From Sphaerospermopsis torques-reginae ITEP-024 (GTDB taxonomy: Bacteria; Cyanobacteriota; Cyanobacteriia; Cyanobacteriales; Nostocaceae): a DNA stretch of 64,000 bases. The notes under the pieces are model-generated. The model was not told the origin of the DNA. It saw nothing but the letters and a program-made list of their open reading frames with translations, and made no database searches. The stretch is from contig NZ_CP080598.1 of the NCBI RefSeq assembly GCF_019598945.1, positions 5,022,001 through 5,086,000 on the forward strand. The letters are read 5' to 3'. A program made the translations under genes and the position numbers. The first letter of the stretch is position 1, and every line of letters starts with the position of its first letter. Shown here in pieces: positions 34,247 to 41,920 of the stretch.

Positions 34247-34959
34247 TAAATCATCCTGATAGTGAATTATGAAAGAGGAAAAGAATAAATTAAGCACTGT
34301 ATGAGTTGAAATATGCTGGGATATAGTATAGCTAATTTACAGTACATTTGCTTTGTAGTTATTAGCCTAACTAGCTGAAAACGACTATTGATTTTAAGCA
34401 CAAACATCTTGTTTGATAAGCAAAATCAGGTGAAACATAGTATTTATAAACTGCTATTTTCATTACTAATTTTTGTATTAACTTTAATTTTTTATATTAG
34501 GTTTAAAATAGTTTTTTATTTCCCTGGTAAATCTATAGTAACGTGAAATTAGTAGGTAATTACTGAGCATCTACACATATACCACATCATCATTCAAGGC
34601 TGGAATACAACAAATTAGAAGTAATGGAGAAGGTGTAACTTTTCTGAACTGAATGCTTCTAAATCTTTGCTATTCTCATGTCTTACACATTTATCTTATT
34701 GGGGAAATTAAAGTCTATAACATCCAATGATGTCGTAGATTGAGCATTGCCAACCAGTCCTTATTGAAAAAGTGCAGGATGTGGATCTTGCCCATATGAC
34801 TGCTGATAGCGGAGTGCTTAGATAATTTCTGCTTTTTGCCCAGGTGAGGGGTGAGTGGGGTGTGGGGTGTTGGGTATTGTGTGTTTAGAGAAAAGACTTG
34901 CTATACTCGCTCCCATGTAAACCGTTATCTTTATCTGGCATTAAGTCCAAAAAGATCGG
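34247..34959. other. Gene-free AT-rich spacer upstream of the PATAN regulator
   Basis: About 700 bp with no open frame of substance on either strand and no strong repeat. There is a purine-rich stretch near 34840-34875 (GGTGAGGGGTGAGTGGGGTG). It may contain the promoter of the regulator gene at 35022. Confidence 0.4.
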
Positions 34960-34985
34960 TGTGAATCCCCTACGGATGATTCACA
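34960..34985 (+). promoter_or_regulatory. Hairpin in the leader of the PATAN/receiver gene
   Basis: TGTGAATC (34960-34967) pairs with GATTCACA (34978-34985) across ten bases, ending 36 bp before the start codon. It could be an operator for a dimeric regulator or an RNA leader hairpin. Function unknown. Confidence 0.35.
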
Positions 34986-35021
34986 AATTGTGATGTCAAA
35001 TTTTTATTTGTATTCAAATCC

Positions 35022-36107
35022 ATGCTAATGAAAACGCTTCCTATTAGTAGATACAGATTTTTCCAAAAGCTACAACCCCTATCCCTGTTAAAGAAAATCA
35101 CCAGTAAGTCGGTTACTGGTTGTTTAGAGGTATTTAGCACTTCCGGGGCTTGGTCAATATATGTACAAGAGGGGAAATTAATTTATGCTTGTTACTCAGA
35201 GAAGATGTTTGAACCACTGTATCGCAACTTGCAGCGGTTGAGCCAGAAAAATTCTAGTCTTCCCAGAGGCATTAATGAGCAACTACAAACCATTTTTGAA
35301 AGAGGTGTAGAAAATCAGGCTATTCCCAATCCAGATTATTTAGCTATATGCTGGCTGGTGAATGAACAATATATTAATCATAAGCAAGCAGCAATGCTAA
35401 TTGAACAATTAGCTCTAGAGTTTCTAGATTCTTTTTTGCAAATCGAAGAGGGAAGTTATGAGTTTATTCCAGAAAGCTTTTTAGATGATTTACCCAAGTT
35501 TTGCCACTTGAATCTGCGCTTATTAGTGGAAAAATGCCAAGCAGGGATAAAAGTTTCTCCTGAACAATTTTGGGACTATAGTCAACAATATCCAGCAACT
35601 TCCAGAGTTGCCCCAGAGCAGTTTTGGCCAGAAGAAGATTCAAAAACACGCCCTAAAATTGAAGTACAATTGCCTCCAATTGGCAATAAACCACCAACTC
35701 CCAGCAAATATCAAAGATTTTATTCCCAACCCAAGGAGAAAAAACATTACACAATTTTCTGTGTGGATGATAGTCCTCTAGTTTTAAATACCATGAGAAG
35801 TTTTTTAGATGAACAACTATTTTCTGTAGTTGGTGTTACAGATTCAGTAAAAGCTTTGATGGAAATTTTCCATACCAAACCAGATATGATTTTTCTGGAT
35901 GTGACGATGCCGAATTTAGATGGCTATGAAGTTTGTTCTTTATTGCGGAAACAGCCATATTTCAAAAATACACCTGTGATTATGGTGACAGAAAAAGCTA
36001 GTTTGATTGATAGAGCTAAAGCCAAGCTAGTTAGAGCTTCGGGTTGCTTGACTAAGCCTTTAAATCAGAGCGATTTACTGAAAACGGTTTTTCAACACAT
36101 GATTTAG
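35022..36107 (+). CDS. PatA-like response regulator (PATAN domain plus receiver)
   Basis: The 361-residue protein joins an N-terminal PATAN/DUF4388 domain (residues 10-165: SVTGCLEVFSTSGAWSIYVQ, EGKLIYACYSEKMFEPLY) to a C-terminal CheY-like receiver (residues 243-361) with FCVDDSPLV, phosphoacceptor Asp in MIFLDVTMPNLDGYEV, VTEK in place of the switch Thr segment, and LTKPLNQ lysine. PatA and PixG/PilG-type proteins with this layout control heterocyst pattern or phototaxis in cyanobacteria. No histidine kinase or chemotaxis gene is adjacent, so it is an orphan. Confidence 0.88.
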   Translation: MLMKTLPISRYRFFQKLQPLSLLKKITSKSVTGCLEVFSTSGAWSIYVQEGKLIYACYSEKMFEPLYRNLQRLSQKNSSLPRGINEQLQTIFERGVENQAIPNPDYLAICWLVNEQYINHKQAAMLIEQLALEFLDSFLQIEEGSYEFIPESFLDDLPKFCHLNLRLLVEKCQAGIKVSPEQFWDYSQQYPATSRVAPEQFWPEEDSKTRPKIEVQLPPIGNKPPTPSKYQRFYSQPKEKKHYTIFCVDDSPLVLNTMRSFLDEQLFSVVGVTDSVKALMEIFHTKPDMIFLDVTMPNLDGYEVCSLLRKQPYFKNTPVIMVTEKASLIDRAKAKLVRASGCLTKPLNQSDLLKTVFQHMI

Positions 36108-36149
36108 ATGAGAGAATTTCCAGAAAATTTCAATTTCTAGCGATATAGA

Positions 36150-36896
36150 CTACAACGGACGATAATTAGATAAAAGACTGTGCATCTTGACTACTGCTCC
36201 AATGACTGCGATCGCTGGCGCACTAAATCCCGTCTCTTCAACTTGTTGCACAATAGTACCTAACTCACCAATTAATTCTTCTTGTTCTGGCCGGGTTCCC
36301 CACCTCACCAAACCTATTGGAGTCTCTGGACTCAACCCAGCTAAACTCAACTGTTCCACAATATAAGGTAGATTGTGGATACCCATATAAATCACTATTG
36401 TTTCTGAACCTTGGGCGATCGCCTGCCAATTTATAGCCGGTCGATACTTACCCGCCGCTTCGTGACCCGTTACAAATGTCACTGATGAACTATACAGACG
36501 GTGGGTTAAGGGAATACCAGCATAAGCCGCCGCTGCAATGCCGGCTGTGATCCCCGGCACAACTTCGACAGAAATTCCTGCTTCTAGCAATTCTGCCATT
36601 TCTTCCCCACCACGCCCAAAAATAAAGGGATCGCCACCTTTTAACCGCACCACAATTTCATGATCTTGGGCTTTTTCAATCAGCAGTTGGGTGGTTTCTT
36701 CCTGTAAAAGCGAATGTCTCCCCATGCGCTTACCAGCGTTGATTTTTTCAGCTTGGGGATTGATCATTGCCAAAACCGGCGGACTGACTAAAGCATCATA
36801 AATAACTACATCCGCACATTCCAACAAACTTTTACCCTTGAGAGTCATGAGTCCAGGATCACCAGGACCAGCACCGATTAAATAAACCTTACCCAA
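36150..36896 (-). CDS. cobA: Uroporphyrinogen-III C-methyltransferase (SUMT), copy 2
   Basis: A 248-residue SUMT with fully canonical motifs: VYLIGAGPGDPGLMTLKGKS, VRLKGGDPFIFGRGGEEMAE, VVPGITAGIAAAAYAGIPLT and ETIVIYMGIHNLPYIVEQL. It makes precorrin-2 from uroporphyrinogen III with SAM. Its start overlaps the end of the sirohydrochlorin chelatase gene by eight bases, so the two form a siroheme operon. This copy is probably the siroheme/cobalamin enzyme; the more divergent paralogue at 2979-3692 sits with hemD. Confidence 0.94.
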   Translation of the reverse strand: MGKVYLIGAGPGDPGLMTLKGKSLLECADVVIYDALVSPPVLAMINPQAEKINAGKRMGRHSLLQEETTQLLIEKAQDHEIVVRLKGGDPFIFGRGGEEMAELLEAGISVEVVPGITAGIAAAAYAGIPLTHRLYSSSVTFVTGHEAAGKYRPAINWQAIAQGSETIVIYMGIHNLPYIVEQLSLAGLSPETPIGLVRWGTRPEQEELIGELGTIVQQVEETGFSAPAIAVIGAVVKMHSLLSNYRPL

Positions 36897-37626
36897 AAAC
36901 TTTTTCCCCTTCTGTTGCTAAATCCCAGATTATATCAGCTAGTTCTGCGCTGACTCCTAGAGGTGGTGCTAATTGCAACTTTACCCCAGGAAATTGTAAT
37001 TTTAGCTTTTCTACAGATTCGGCGATCGCATCAGTTATTCCCCCAGCGAATAAAAAATATGGCAAAATTGCAATCTGCTGATTATCAGCCATGACCAACT
37101 CTGTCACCCTTGTTTCTAAACTGGGAGATACAGACCAATAAGCGGTTACTGCTCCCAAACTTTTGGCCATAGTTTCTATTGGTTGTTGTGAACCAGAACG
37201 ACGACTACCATGAGCTAAGAGAATTGATACTTCTGCTTTTATAGTAGCCATTGCCGTAGTCAGCAATTTTCCTAAATTTTCATGACTACCCACATAAGGT
37301 TTAATCTCAATCTGGATCTTTTCACCCAGTGCTGTTTGTGCGAGTTCCACTTCTGCGGGAATATCTGACATGACATGAACTCCCGGTAGCAGAAATAAAG
37401 GTATAATTTTTAGGCATTTGCACCCAAAAGCTAAAGCCTTTTGCGCGAAATCTTGAATTTGCTGGTTTAATGGTTGAGTATTTAGCTCTAGGGTAGCTAT
37501 CCCTACTAAATGTTCACTGTCTGGTAATTTCAGACTGAGCAGCTTTGCTAGTTGCTGCATAGCAATATCTGGACGCGGATCACGACTACCGTGAGATACT
37601 AAAAGATAAGCAGATGACATAAGCAT
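36889..37626 (-). CDS. Sirohydrochlorin chelatase (CbiX/SirB family)
   Basis: The 245-residue protein has two CbiX repeats, each with a metal-site histidine: AYLLVSHGSRDPRPDIAMQQ at the N-terminus and VSILLAHGSRRSGSQQPIET in the middle. It inserts Fe2+ (siroheme) or Co2+ (cobalamin) into sirohydrochlorin. The length indicates the long, two-domain form with both repeats on one chain. The overlap with the SUMT gene supports siroheme synthesis for nitrite and sulfite reductases as its main job. Confidence 0.9.
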   Translation of the reverse strand: MLMSSAYLLVSHGSRDPRPDIAMQQLAKLLSLKLPDSEHLVGIATLELNTQPLNQQIQDFAQKALAFGCKCLKIIPLFLLPGVHVMSDIPAEVELAQTALGEKIQIEIKPYVGSHENLGKLLTTAMATIKAEVSILLAHGSRRSGSQQPIETMAKSLGAVTAYWSVSPSLETRVTELVMADNQQIAILPYFLFAGGITDAIAESVEKLKLQFPGVKLQLAPPLGVSAELADIIWDLATEGEKVFG

Positions 37627-37662
37627 AATTCAGGAGTCAGAGTTAGGAGTCGTAGGAGCGAA

Positions 37663-37735
37663 GTAGGGGCGAAGCATTCGGAAAATAACTTTTTCATAAA
37701 ATTGATAATTTATCGCCCGAATGCTTCGCCCTTAC
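37663..37735. mobile_element. 73-bp MITE (GTAGGGGCGAAGCATTCGG ends)
   Basis: GTAGGGGCGAAGCATTCGG at the left is almost perfectly inverted at the right (CCCGAATGCTTCGCCCTTAC). A third arm of the same sequence lies at 37773-37792, so it looks like a nested or partly duplicated copy. A related element is at 59266-59338. Confidence 0.75.
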
Positions 37736-37844
37736 AGGAAAATAGCTTTGGAGAAAAATTAATAATTGTTTGCCCGAATGCTTCGCCCGTAAAGGAGTCA
37801 GAAGTCAAGAGTCAGGAGTAAAACTGGTTTGGTGTCTAGGTTTC

Positions 37845-37884
37845 AATTTTCATTCTGTACCTCATTGATTTGCAATATGCTGTA
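37845..37884. repeat. Solo end of the TACAGCA-type MITE
   Basis: TTCTGTACCTCATTGATTTG followed by CAATATGCTGTA resembles one end of the element at 1836-1940 read in reverse. The other end is not visible, so this is a truncated copy. Confidence 0.4.
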
Positions 37885-37956
37885 TCAAGAATAACTTAAA
37901 AACTCTCATTCTGTAGGCATTACCTTTTCAACAAGTTAGCTGAAGGAGTATTTATT

Positions 37957-38145
37957 ATGAAAGAATTTATGCACTCTTTAGAAGAATTAGTTGACCAACT
38001 AACACTAGGTGCAATTTTAGAGATGTTAGAACGAATCTGCCACAAAAAAGCAGAAAATCTCAGAACTCACTGGCAAGATGAAGAAAACGCTAAGTTGTGG
38101 GAAAAAGCCGCTAAACAAATCGAAGATATCAACGTCGATATTTGA
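37957..38145 (+). CDS. Small conserved cyanobacterial protein
   Basis: A 62-residue, mostly helical, charged protein (EELVDQLTLGAILEMLERIC, HKKAENLRTHWQDEENAKLW) preceded by GAAGGAG, a strong ribosome binding site. I recognise it only as a type of small hypothetical protein seen in this group, with no known function. The 222-bp MITE at 38191 begins 45 bp after its stop. Confidence 0.65.
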   Translation: MKEFMHSLEELVDQLTLGAILEMLERICHKKAENLRTHWQDEENAKLWEKAAKQIEDINVDI

Positions 38146-38190
38146 AAAGGGCAGCACTCAAAGTATTCATGTGTTCCCAGGGTTTAGTCC

Positions 38191-38412
38191 CCTCACAAGG
38201 GTAGGTATTTTACATTGTCGTGAGGGCAAGACTTGGATGAATTGGAAGGACAGTGGACAAGGGAGGAAAACCGTACAAAATCAGATGCTCTTGGTAACCA
38301 AAAAAGTACGTCAAAATACTGTTGTGCGTATCAAATCTTCCTTGTCTACAATACCTCCTTGTCTACCTAGTCCTGCCTTCACAGTTAATATTAAAAACCT
38401 ACCCCTGTGAGG
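38191..38412. mobile_element. 222-bp MITE, copy 2, inverted relative to 33816-34036
   Basis: Starts CCTCACAAGGGTAGGTATTT and ends with the inverse of CCTCACAGGGGTAGGT. Read in reverse complement it matches the copy at 33816-34036 over its whole length, with the best identity in the first 90 bp (AAGACTTGGATGA, GGACAGTGGACAAGGGAGG) and a more diverged centre. The flanks show no target duplication. An apparent 110-residue frame through it is not a gene. Confidence 0.8.
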
Positions 38413-38439
38413 ACCCTTGACTGGGGACTGGGTAATCAA

Positions 38440-38550
38440 TTTGATGTTTCCCAATCAACTATCAACTATCAACTATCAACTATCAACTATCAACTCTTTC
38501 CCAATCACCAGTCACCAATCACCAGTCACCACTCACCAGTCACCAATCCC
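38440..38550. repeat. Tandem repeats CAACTAT and CACCAGT
   Basis: Five copies of ATCAACT followed by alternating CACCAGT/CACCAAT units, next to the end of the DUF4359 gene. Background short tandem repeats of this genome. Confidence 0.75.
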
Positions 38551-38931
38551 CTATTTCTTTTCTGCTTTATAAGTATAAAAGTTGTCAAATGCGCCTACTG
38601 TTTCAAATTTGTAACCAGGTATTAAATTATCAATTTTTAAATCAGTAGTATAAACACTAAACACAATATAGTTTTGTCTTTTCGTAGTTGCAGCAATAAT
38701 ATCTCGTATTTGTGGTTTAGCGGAATCAACCAACTGATTGCAATTAAATTGCATCAGATTTTGCAAAAAATTCGGTGTTTTTTGACAAAAATCCGTTTTT
38801 AAGTAAATTGTTAACCGTTGTACTGCGTACTCTTCATATTTAGGCTGTTGGGGATTTGTGGTAGCCATCGTCACTCCCAAGACTGCTATTCCTGCTGCGC
38901 CTACAGATGCAATTAAAGTCAATACTTTCAT
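38551..38931 (-). CDS. DUF4359 family exported or membrane-anchored protein
   Basis: The 126-residue protein begins with a hydrophobic segment (MKVLTLIASVGAAGIAVLGV) and then the DUF4359 signature: ATTNPQQPKYEEYAVQRLTI, two cysteines (DFCQKTP and QFNCNQLV) probably in a disulfide, and QNYIVFSVYTTDL. The domain is widespread in cyanobacteria, with unknown function. The segment may be an uncleaved anchor, leaving the domain in periplasm or lumen. Confidence 0.85.
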   Translation of the reverse strand: MKVLTLIASVGAAGIAVLGVTMATTNPQQPKYEEYAVQRLTIYLKTDFCQKTPNFLQNLMQFNCNQLVDSAKPQIRDIIAATTKRQNYIVFSVYTTDLKIDNLIPGYKFETVGAFDNFYTYKAEKK

Positions 38932-39050
38932 ATATCCTAGGTTGTGATCTAATGACTACAGTTTAAAGACTACAAAAAAAATTAGTCAATTTCTGCCAAA
39001 AAAAAATCTTGATCATTTTTTAAAGTCGTGCTACACTCAGAGAGTAAATG

Positions 39051-39123
39051 GCGAACGTAGCCAAGTGGTTAAGGCAGTGGATTGTGGTTCCACCACTCGC
39101 GGGTTCGAGTCCCGTCGTTCGCC
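39051..39123 (+). tRNA. trnH-GUG: tRNA-His (anticodon GTG)
   Basis: The acceptor arms GCGAACG (39051-39057) and CGTTCGC (39116-39122) pair perfectly. The anticodon stem GTGGA/TCCAC encloses TTGTGGT, with anticodon GTG at 39084-39086, and the T arm CGGGTTCGAGTCCCG is standard. The base before the gene is G (39050) and the discriminator is C (39123), the extra G-1:C73 pair unique to tRNA-His. CCA is not encoded. Confidence 0.97.
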
Positions 39124-39301
39124 CTGGTGATAAATTATTACTTTCCGTGGGTTCAAGCAACGCAAGGAAAGAAAACAAATTAATATTTGCTATGTTGTTA
39201 CTCACTGCTTACTAATACAATTGGTAGGTTCATTTTTTCAAACTTGATAGTATTTATACTATTAGGAGTTACACAAGATAGGACTAAAAACCTAATTCTT
39301 A
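39124..39301. other. Gene-free spacer after tRNA-His
   Basis: No gene and no clear repeat; the DNA is AT-rich and runs up to the element at 39302. Confidence 0.4.
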
Positions 39302-39451
39302 GGGAGCATCCCAAATCTGTAAGTTTATTTTTTTCTTGAGTTCAGGACGTGAAATGAACGAACCACGAAGGAGCGAAGGACACGAAGGAAAGAAGGAAGA
39401 AGAGAGTTTTTGGTGTTGCTACGGTTATTTTTTCAAAATTGGGATGCTCCC
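39302..39451. mobile_element. 150-bp MITE (GGGAGCATCCCAA ends)
   Basis: GGGAGCATCCCAA at the left is perfectly inverted as TTGGGATGCTCCC at the right. AATTC occurs in both flanks (AATTCTTA before, AATTCAGA after), a possible eroded 8-bp target duplication. Its centre holds the ACCACGAAGGAGCGAAGGAC repeat word. Confidence 0.7.
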
Positions 39452-39460
39452 AATTCAGAA

Positions 39461-39488
39461 GTAGGGGTAATTCATGAATTATCCCTGC
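39461..39488. repeat. 28-bp near-palindrome (GTAGGGGTAATTCATG type)
   Basis: GTAGGGGTAATTCA is followed by its near-perfect inverse TGAATTATCCCTGC. It is the same small palindromic element as the perfect one at 59444-59471. Confidence 0.65.
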
Positions 39489-39797
39489 TTTCGTTCTGTT
39501 TTGCGTAAGTCCTGATTATTTATTTTAACTTTATTAATAACAATTGCGTCACAATTTACAAGAACTTAATATTAAAATTCAAGACTTAAAAATCTTTTGA
39601 CAATTATATTTTATATAAACAAAATAAATATAAATTTTCAAATAGAATATAAATGTTAACTTTGCCTTTAATTATTATTAAAAATTAGTTATTTTCAAAC
39701 AAATATCACTTGTTATATAGATTTTTATATTAATAAAACTCTCTATTCCTAAAGAAATATAAATTTAATTTACTTTTGTTTAATTGCTACTTTACAT
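39489..39797. other. Very AT-rich gene-free stretch
   Basis: About 300 bp of strongly AT-rich sequence between the palindrome and the sucrose synthase remnant. I see no gene, no repeat and no remaining 5' part of the sucrose synthase gene. Confidence 0.45.
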
Positions 39798-40499
39798 CTG
39801 GCACGACTGGACAGGATCAAAAACCTCACTGGTTTAGCAGAATGTTTTGGTAGAAACAAAGATTTACAAGAGCATTGTAATTTAATTCTCGTAGCAGGTA
39901 AATTGCGAGTAGAAGAATCAGGAGATAACGAAGAACGGGAAGAAATCATCAGACTTTATAACATCATTGATGAATATAATCTGCACGGAAAAATTCGCTG
40001 GTTAGGAGTGCGCTTAAGCAAAACAGATTCTGGTGAAATTTACCGAATCATTGCTGACAAAAAAGGAATATTTGTCCAACCTGCTTTATTTGAAGCCTTT
40101 GGTTTGACAATTTTAGAAGCGATGATTTCAGGACTACCAACTTTTGCTACCCAATTTGGTGGTCCATTGGAAATTATTCAGGATCAGGTAAATGGGTTTT
40201 ACATTAACCCCACAAATTTAGAAGAAACCGCTGATAAACTTCTGGAATTTGTGACCAAGTGTGAACATCATCTTCATTATTGGGATGAAATTTCCCAACA
40301 AGCAATTGAGCGAGTTTACAGCACCTATACTTGGAAAATTCACACTACCAAGCTGTTATCTTTAGCTAGAATTTACGCTTTTTGGAACTTCACATCCAAG
40401 GAAAACCGAGAAGATTTATTGCGTTATCTAGAAGCTTTGTTTTATCTAATTTACAAACCCAGAGCGCAGCAGTTATTAGAACAGCATAAGTATCGTTAA
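39798..40499 (+). pseudogene. Sucrose synthase, C-terminal remnant
   Basis: The open frame begins at LARLDRIKNLTGLAECFGRN and continues through VAGKLRVEESGDNEEREEII, FVQPALFEAFGLTILEAMIS (the GT-B donor site with E-x7-E) and ends EALFYLIYKPRAQQLLEQHK, the normal sucrose synthase C-terminus. Only about 233 of the usual ~806 residues remain, so the acceptor half of the GT-B fold is lost. The retained frame has no stops, which suggests a fairly recent truncation. Sucrose synthase (SusA) cleaves sucrose in diazotrophic filamentous cyanobacteria. An internal ATG occurs about at 39903. Confidence 0.88.
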
Positions 40500-40504
40500 T
40501 TAGT

Positions 40505-40620
40505 AGGGGACTGGGGACTGGGGAAGAAAATTTTAGATTTTAGATTTTAGATTTTAGATTGGAGTTCACAAAATCCAAAATCCAAAATCCAAAATCCAAA
40601 ATCCAAAATAAATAACTCCT
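40505..40620. repeat. Tandem repeats GATTTTA and CAAAATC
   Basis: Four copies of TTTAGAT, then six copies of CCAAAAT: the two blocks are near-inverse and can fold together. Same pattern as at 50750-50850 and 62640-62735. Confidence 0.75.
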
Positions 40621-40648
40621 ACCTCCTGACTCCTGCCTCCTTGATCTC

Positions 40649-41197
40649 CTAAATAGACAACTCCCACCAAGTTTTTTGACCAACAATACCATCTACTAAT
40701 AAATTACGTTGACTTTGAAAAGCTTTAATAGCTGCTTCAGTAAGAGGACCAAATATACCATCAACTCGAATACCATAGCCATTAGATACCAATAAACGCT
40801 GCATAATTCTTACAGACATACCAGAACTACCAAAACGTAAAGTTGGTAGAGGTTGTCTATTGTATGCTGGATATCGTGCTAATAGCTGTTCTTTGGTCGG
40901 GATATCCTGAGCATCAGCTAACTCAAAAGATATTGAGGACAGGTGCTTTTGTCGGATTTGTTTTAATATATGATCCCGCTGATGTGCCAGTGCTGAAATT
41001 TGAGGTTTGTCCCTTCCGTCTACTGTCATAAATTCAGGTGGTGTGATTTGAGAAATAGAAGTTAATTGAGATAACTGACTATTTTTTGAATTATGCACGC
41101 CATTTTCCGTTGTAAATGGTCGCTGCTCCGGCAAATGGGGCAAATTTGGTTGTGTGGTGCTTAATACGCCCGTCATTAGCAGGCCAATTTCAGTCAT
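40649..41197 (-). CDS. Peptidoglycan-binding domain protein
   Basis: The 182-residue protein carries a C-terminal PG_binding_1 domain (about residues 118-180): LRFGSSGMSVRIMQRLLVSN, then GIRVDGIFGPLTEAAIKAFQ and LLVDGIVGQKTWWELS. The N-terminal 110 residues are Ser/Thr/Gln-rich, without a clear signal peptide (MTEIGLLMTGVLSTTQPNLP), so export is uncertain. There is no catalytic domain, so it probably tethers something to the wall. Confidence 0.85.
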   Translation of the reverse strand: MTEIGLLMTGVLSTTQPNLPHLPEQRPFTTENGVHNSKNSQLSQLTSISQITPPEFMTVDGRDKPQISALAHQRDHILKQIRQKHLSSISFELADAQDIPTKEQLLARYPAYNRQPLPTLRFGSSGMSVRIMQRLLVSNGYGIRVDGIFGPLTEAAIKAFQSQRNLLVDGIVGQKTWWELSI

Positions 41198-41920
41198 TTT
41201 AGTTCATCTGATATTTTGTACCTATAAGGATAAACCAGGAGTAGACAAACAAATAGTGTGAAACTGTAACTCTCGTCCAACAAATTATTTTATGTAAATA
41301 AAAGTAATAAAAAAGACAAATATCTACAGTGTAAAAACTTATTTATTGGGAAATTTGATTAATGATAGTAAACGACGATTCTATCGAAGGGAAGAGGTTT
41401 TTAGGTTAATTGACTTTTCTTTACATACTTTGGTTGTTTCCCGTCTTTTCAATTGTCAATTGTCAATTATCAATTGATAACAGTAATATCAAGCTGCAAA
41501 TTGTCAATTTTTTTGTAGTATATATCACCATCTTGTATTTACATAGTTAAGCTATTGCTGAGTCATATTTATAACGTTTCATTACCTTATCACTTTACCA
41601 GTCCAGGAATTGTGAGTTAATTTTAGCAAAAAAACCTTGACAAAAATTTAATTTTATCCATATACCAGCAAACTGATTGCAACAATTCGGTGTAAAATCG
41701 GGCTTAGTCCCGCTACACTAAAGCATTTTGAGGCAAAAAGTTTTTGAAGCAGTTATAATCACCGTTACCAAAATACCTCTTCCAGTCCCCATTTCCCAAT
41801 AAGATACATTCTGGTGTTAGGATAACCGTGACGACAAAAATGCAAATAAATGTAAACAATATATATTAAGTTCTTAAAAACTAAATTTAGTTAATCACCT
41901 TATTTCCAGTAGGTAGCTTC
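41198..41920. other. 723-bp gene-free region upstream of glgB
   Basis: No open frame of interest. The region has an inverted pair of (TCAATTG) repeats around 41448-41480, and is otherwise plain AT-rich DNA. It must contain the promoters of glgB and of the divergent peptidoglycan-binding gene. Confidence 0.45.

Noticed and set aside
35022-36107. Assignment as PatA itself
   Set aside because: Layout fits PatA, PixG and PilG-like proteins equally, and no heterocyst or phototaxis gene is adjacent, so no gene symbol was given.
38078-38410. 110-residue frame on the plus strand
   Set aside because: It runs through the MITE at 38191-38412 and overlaps the small gene in another frame.
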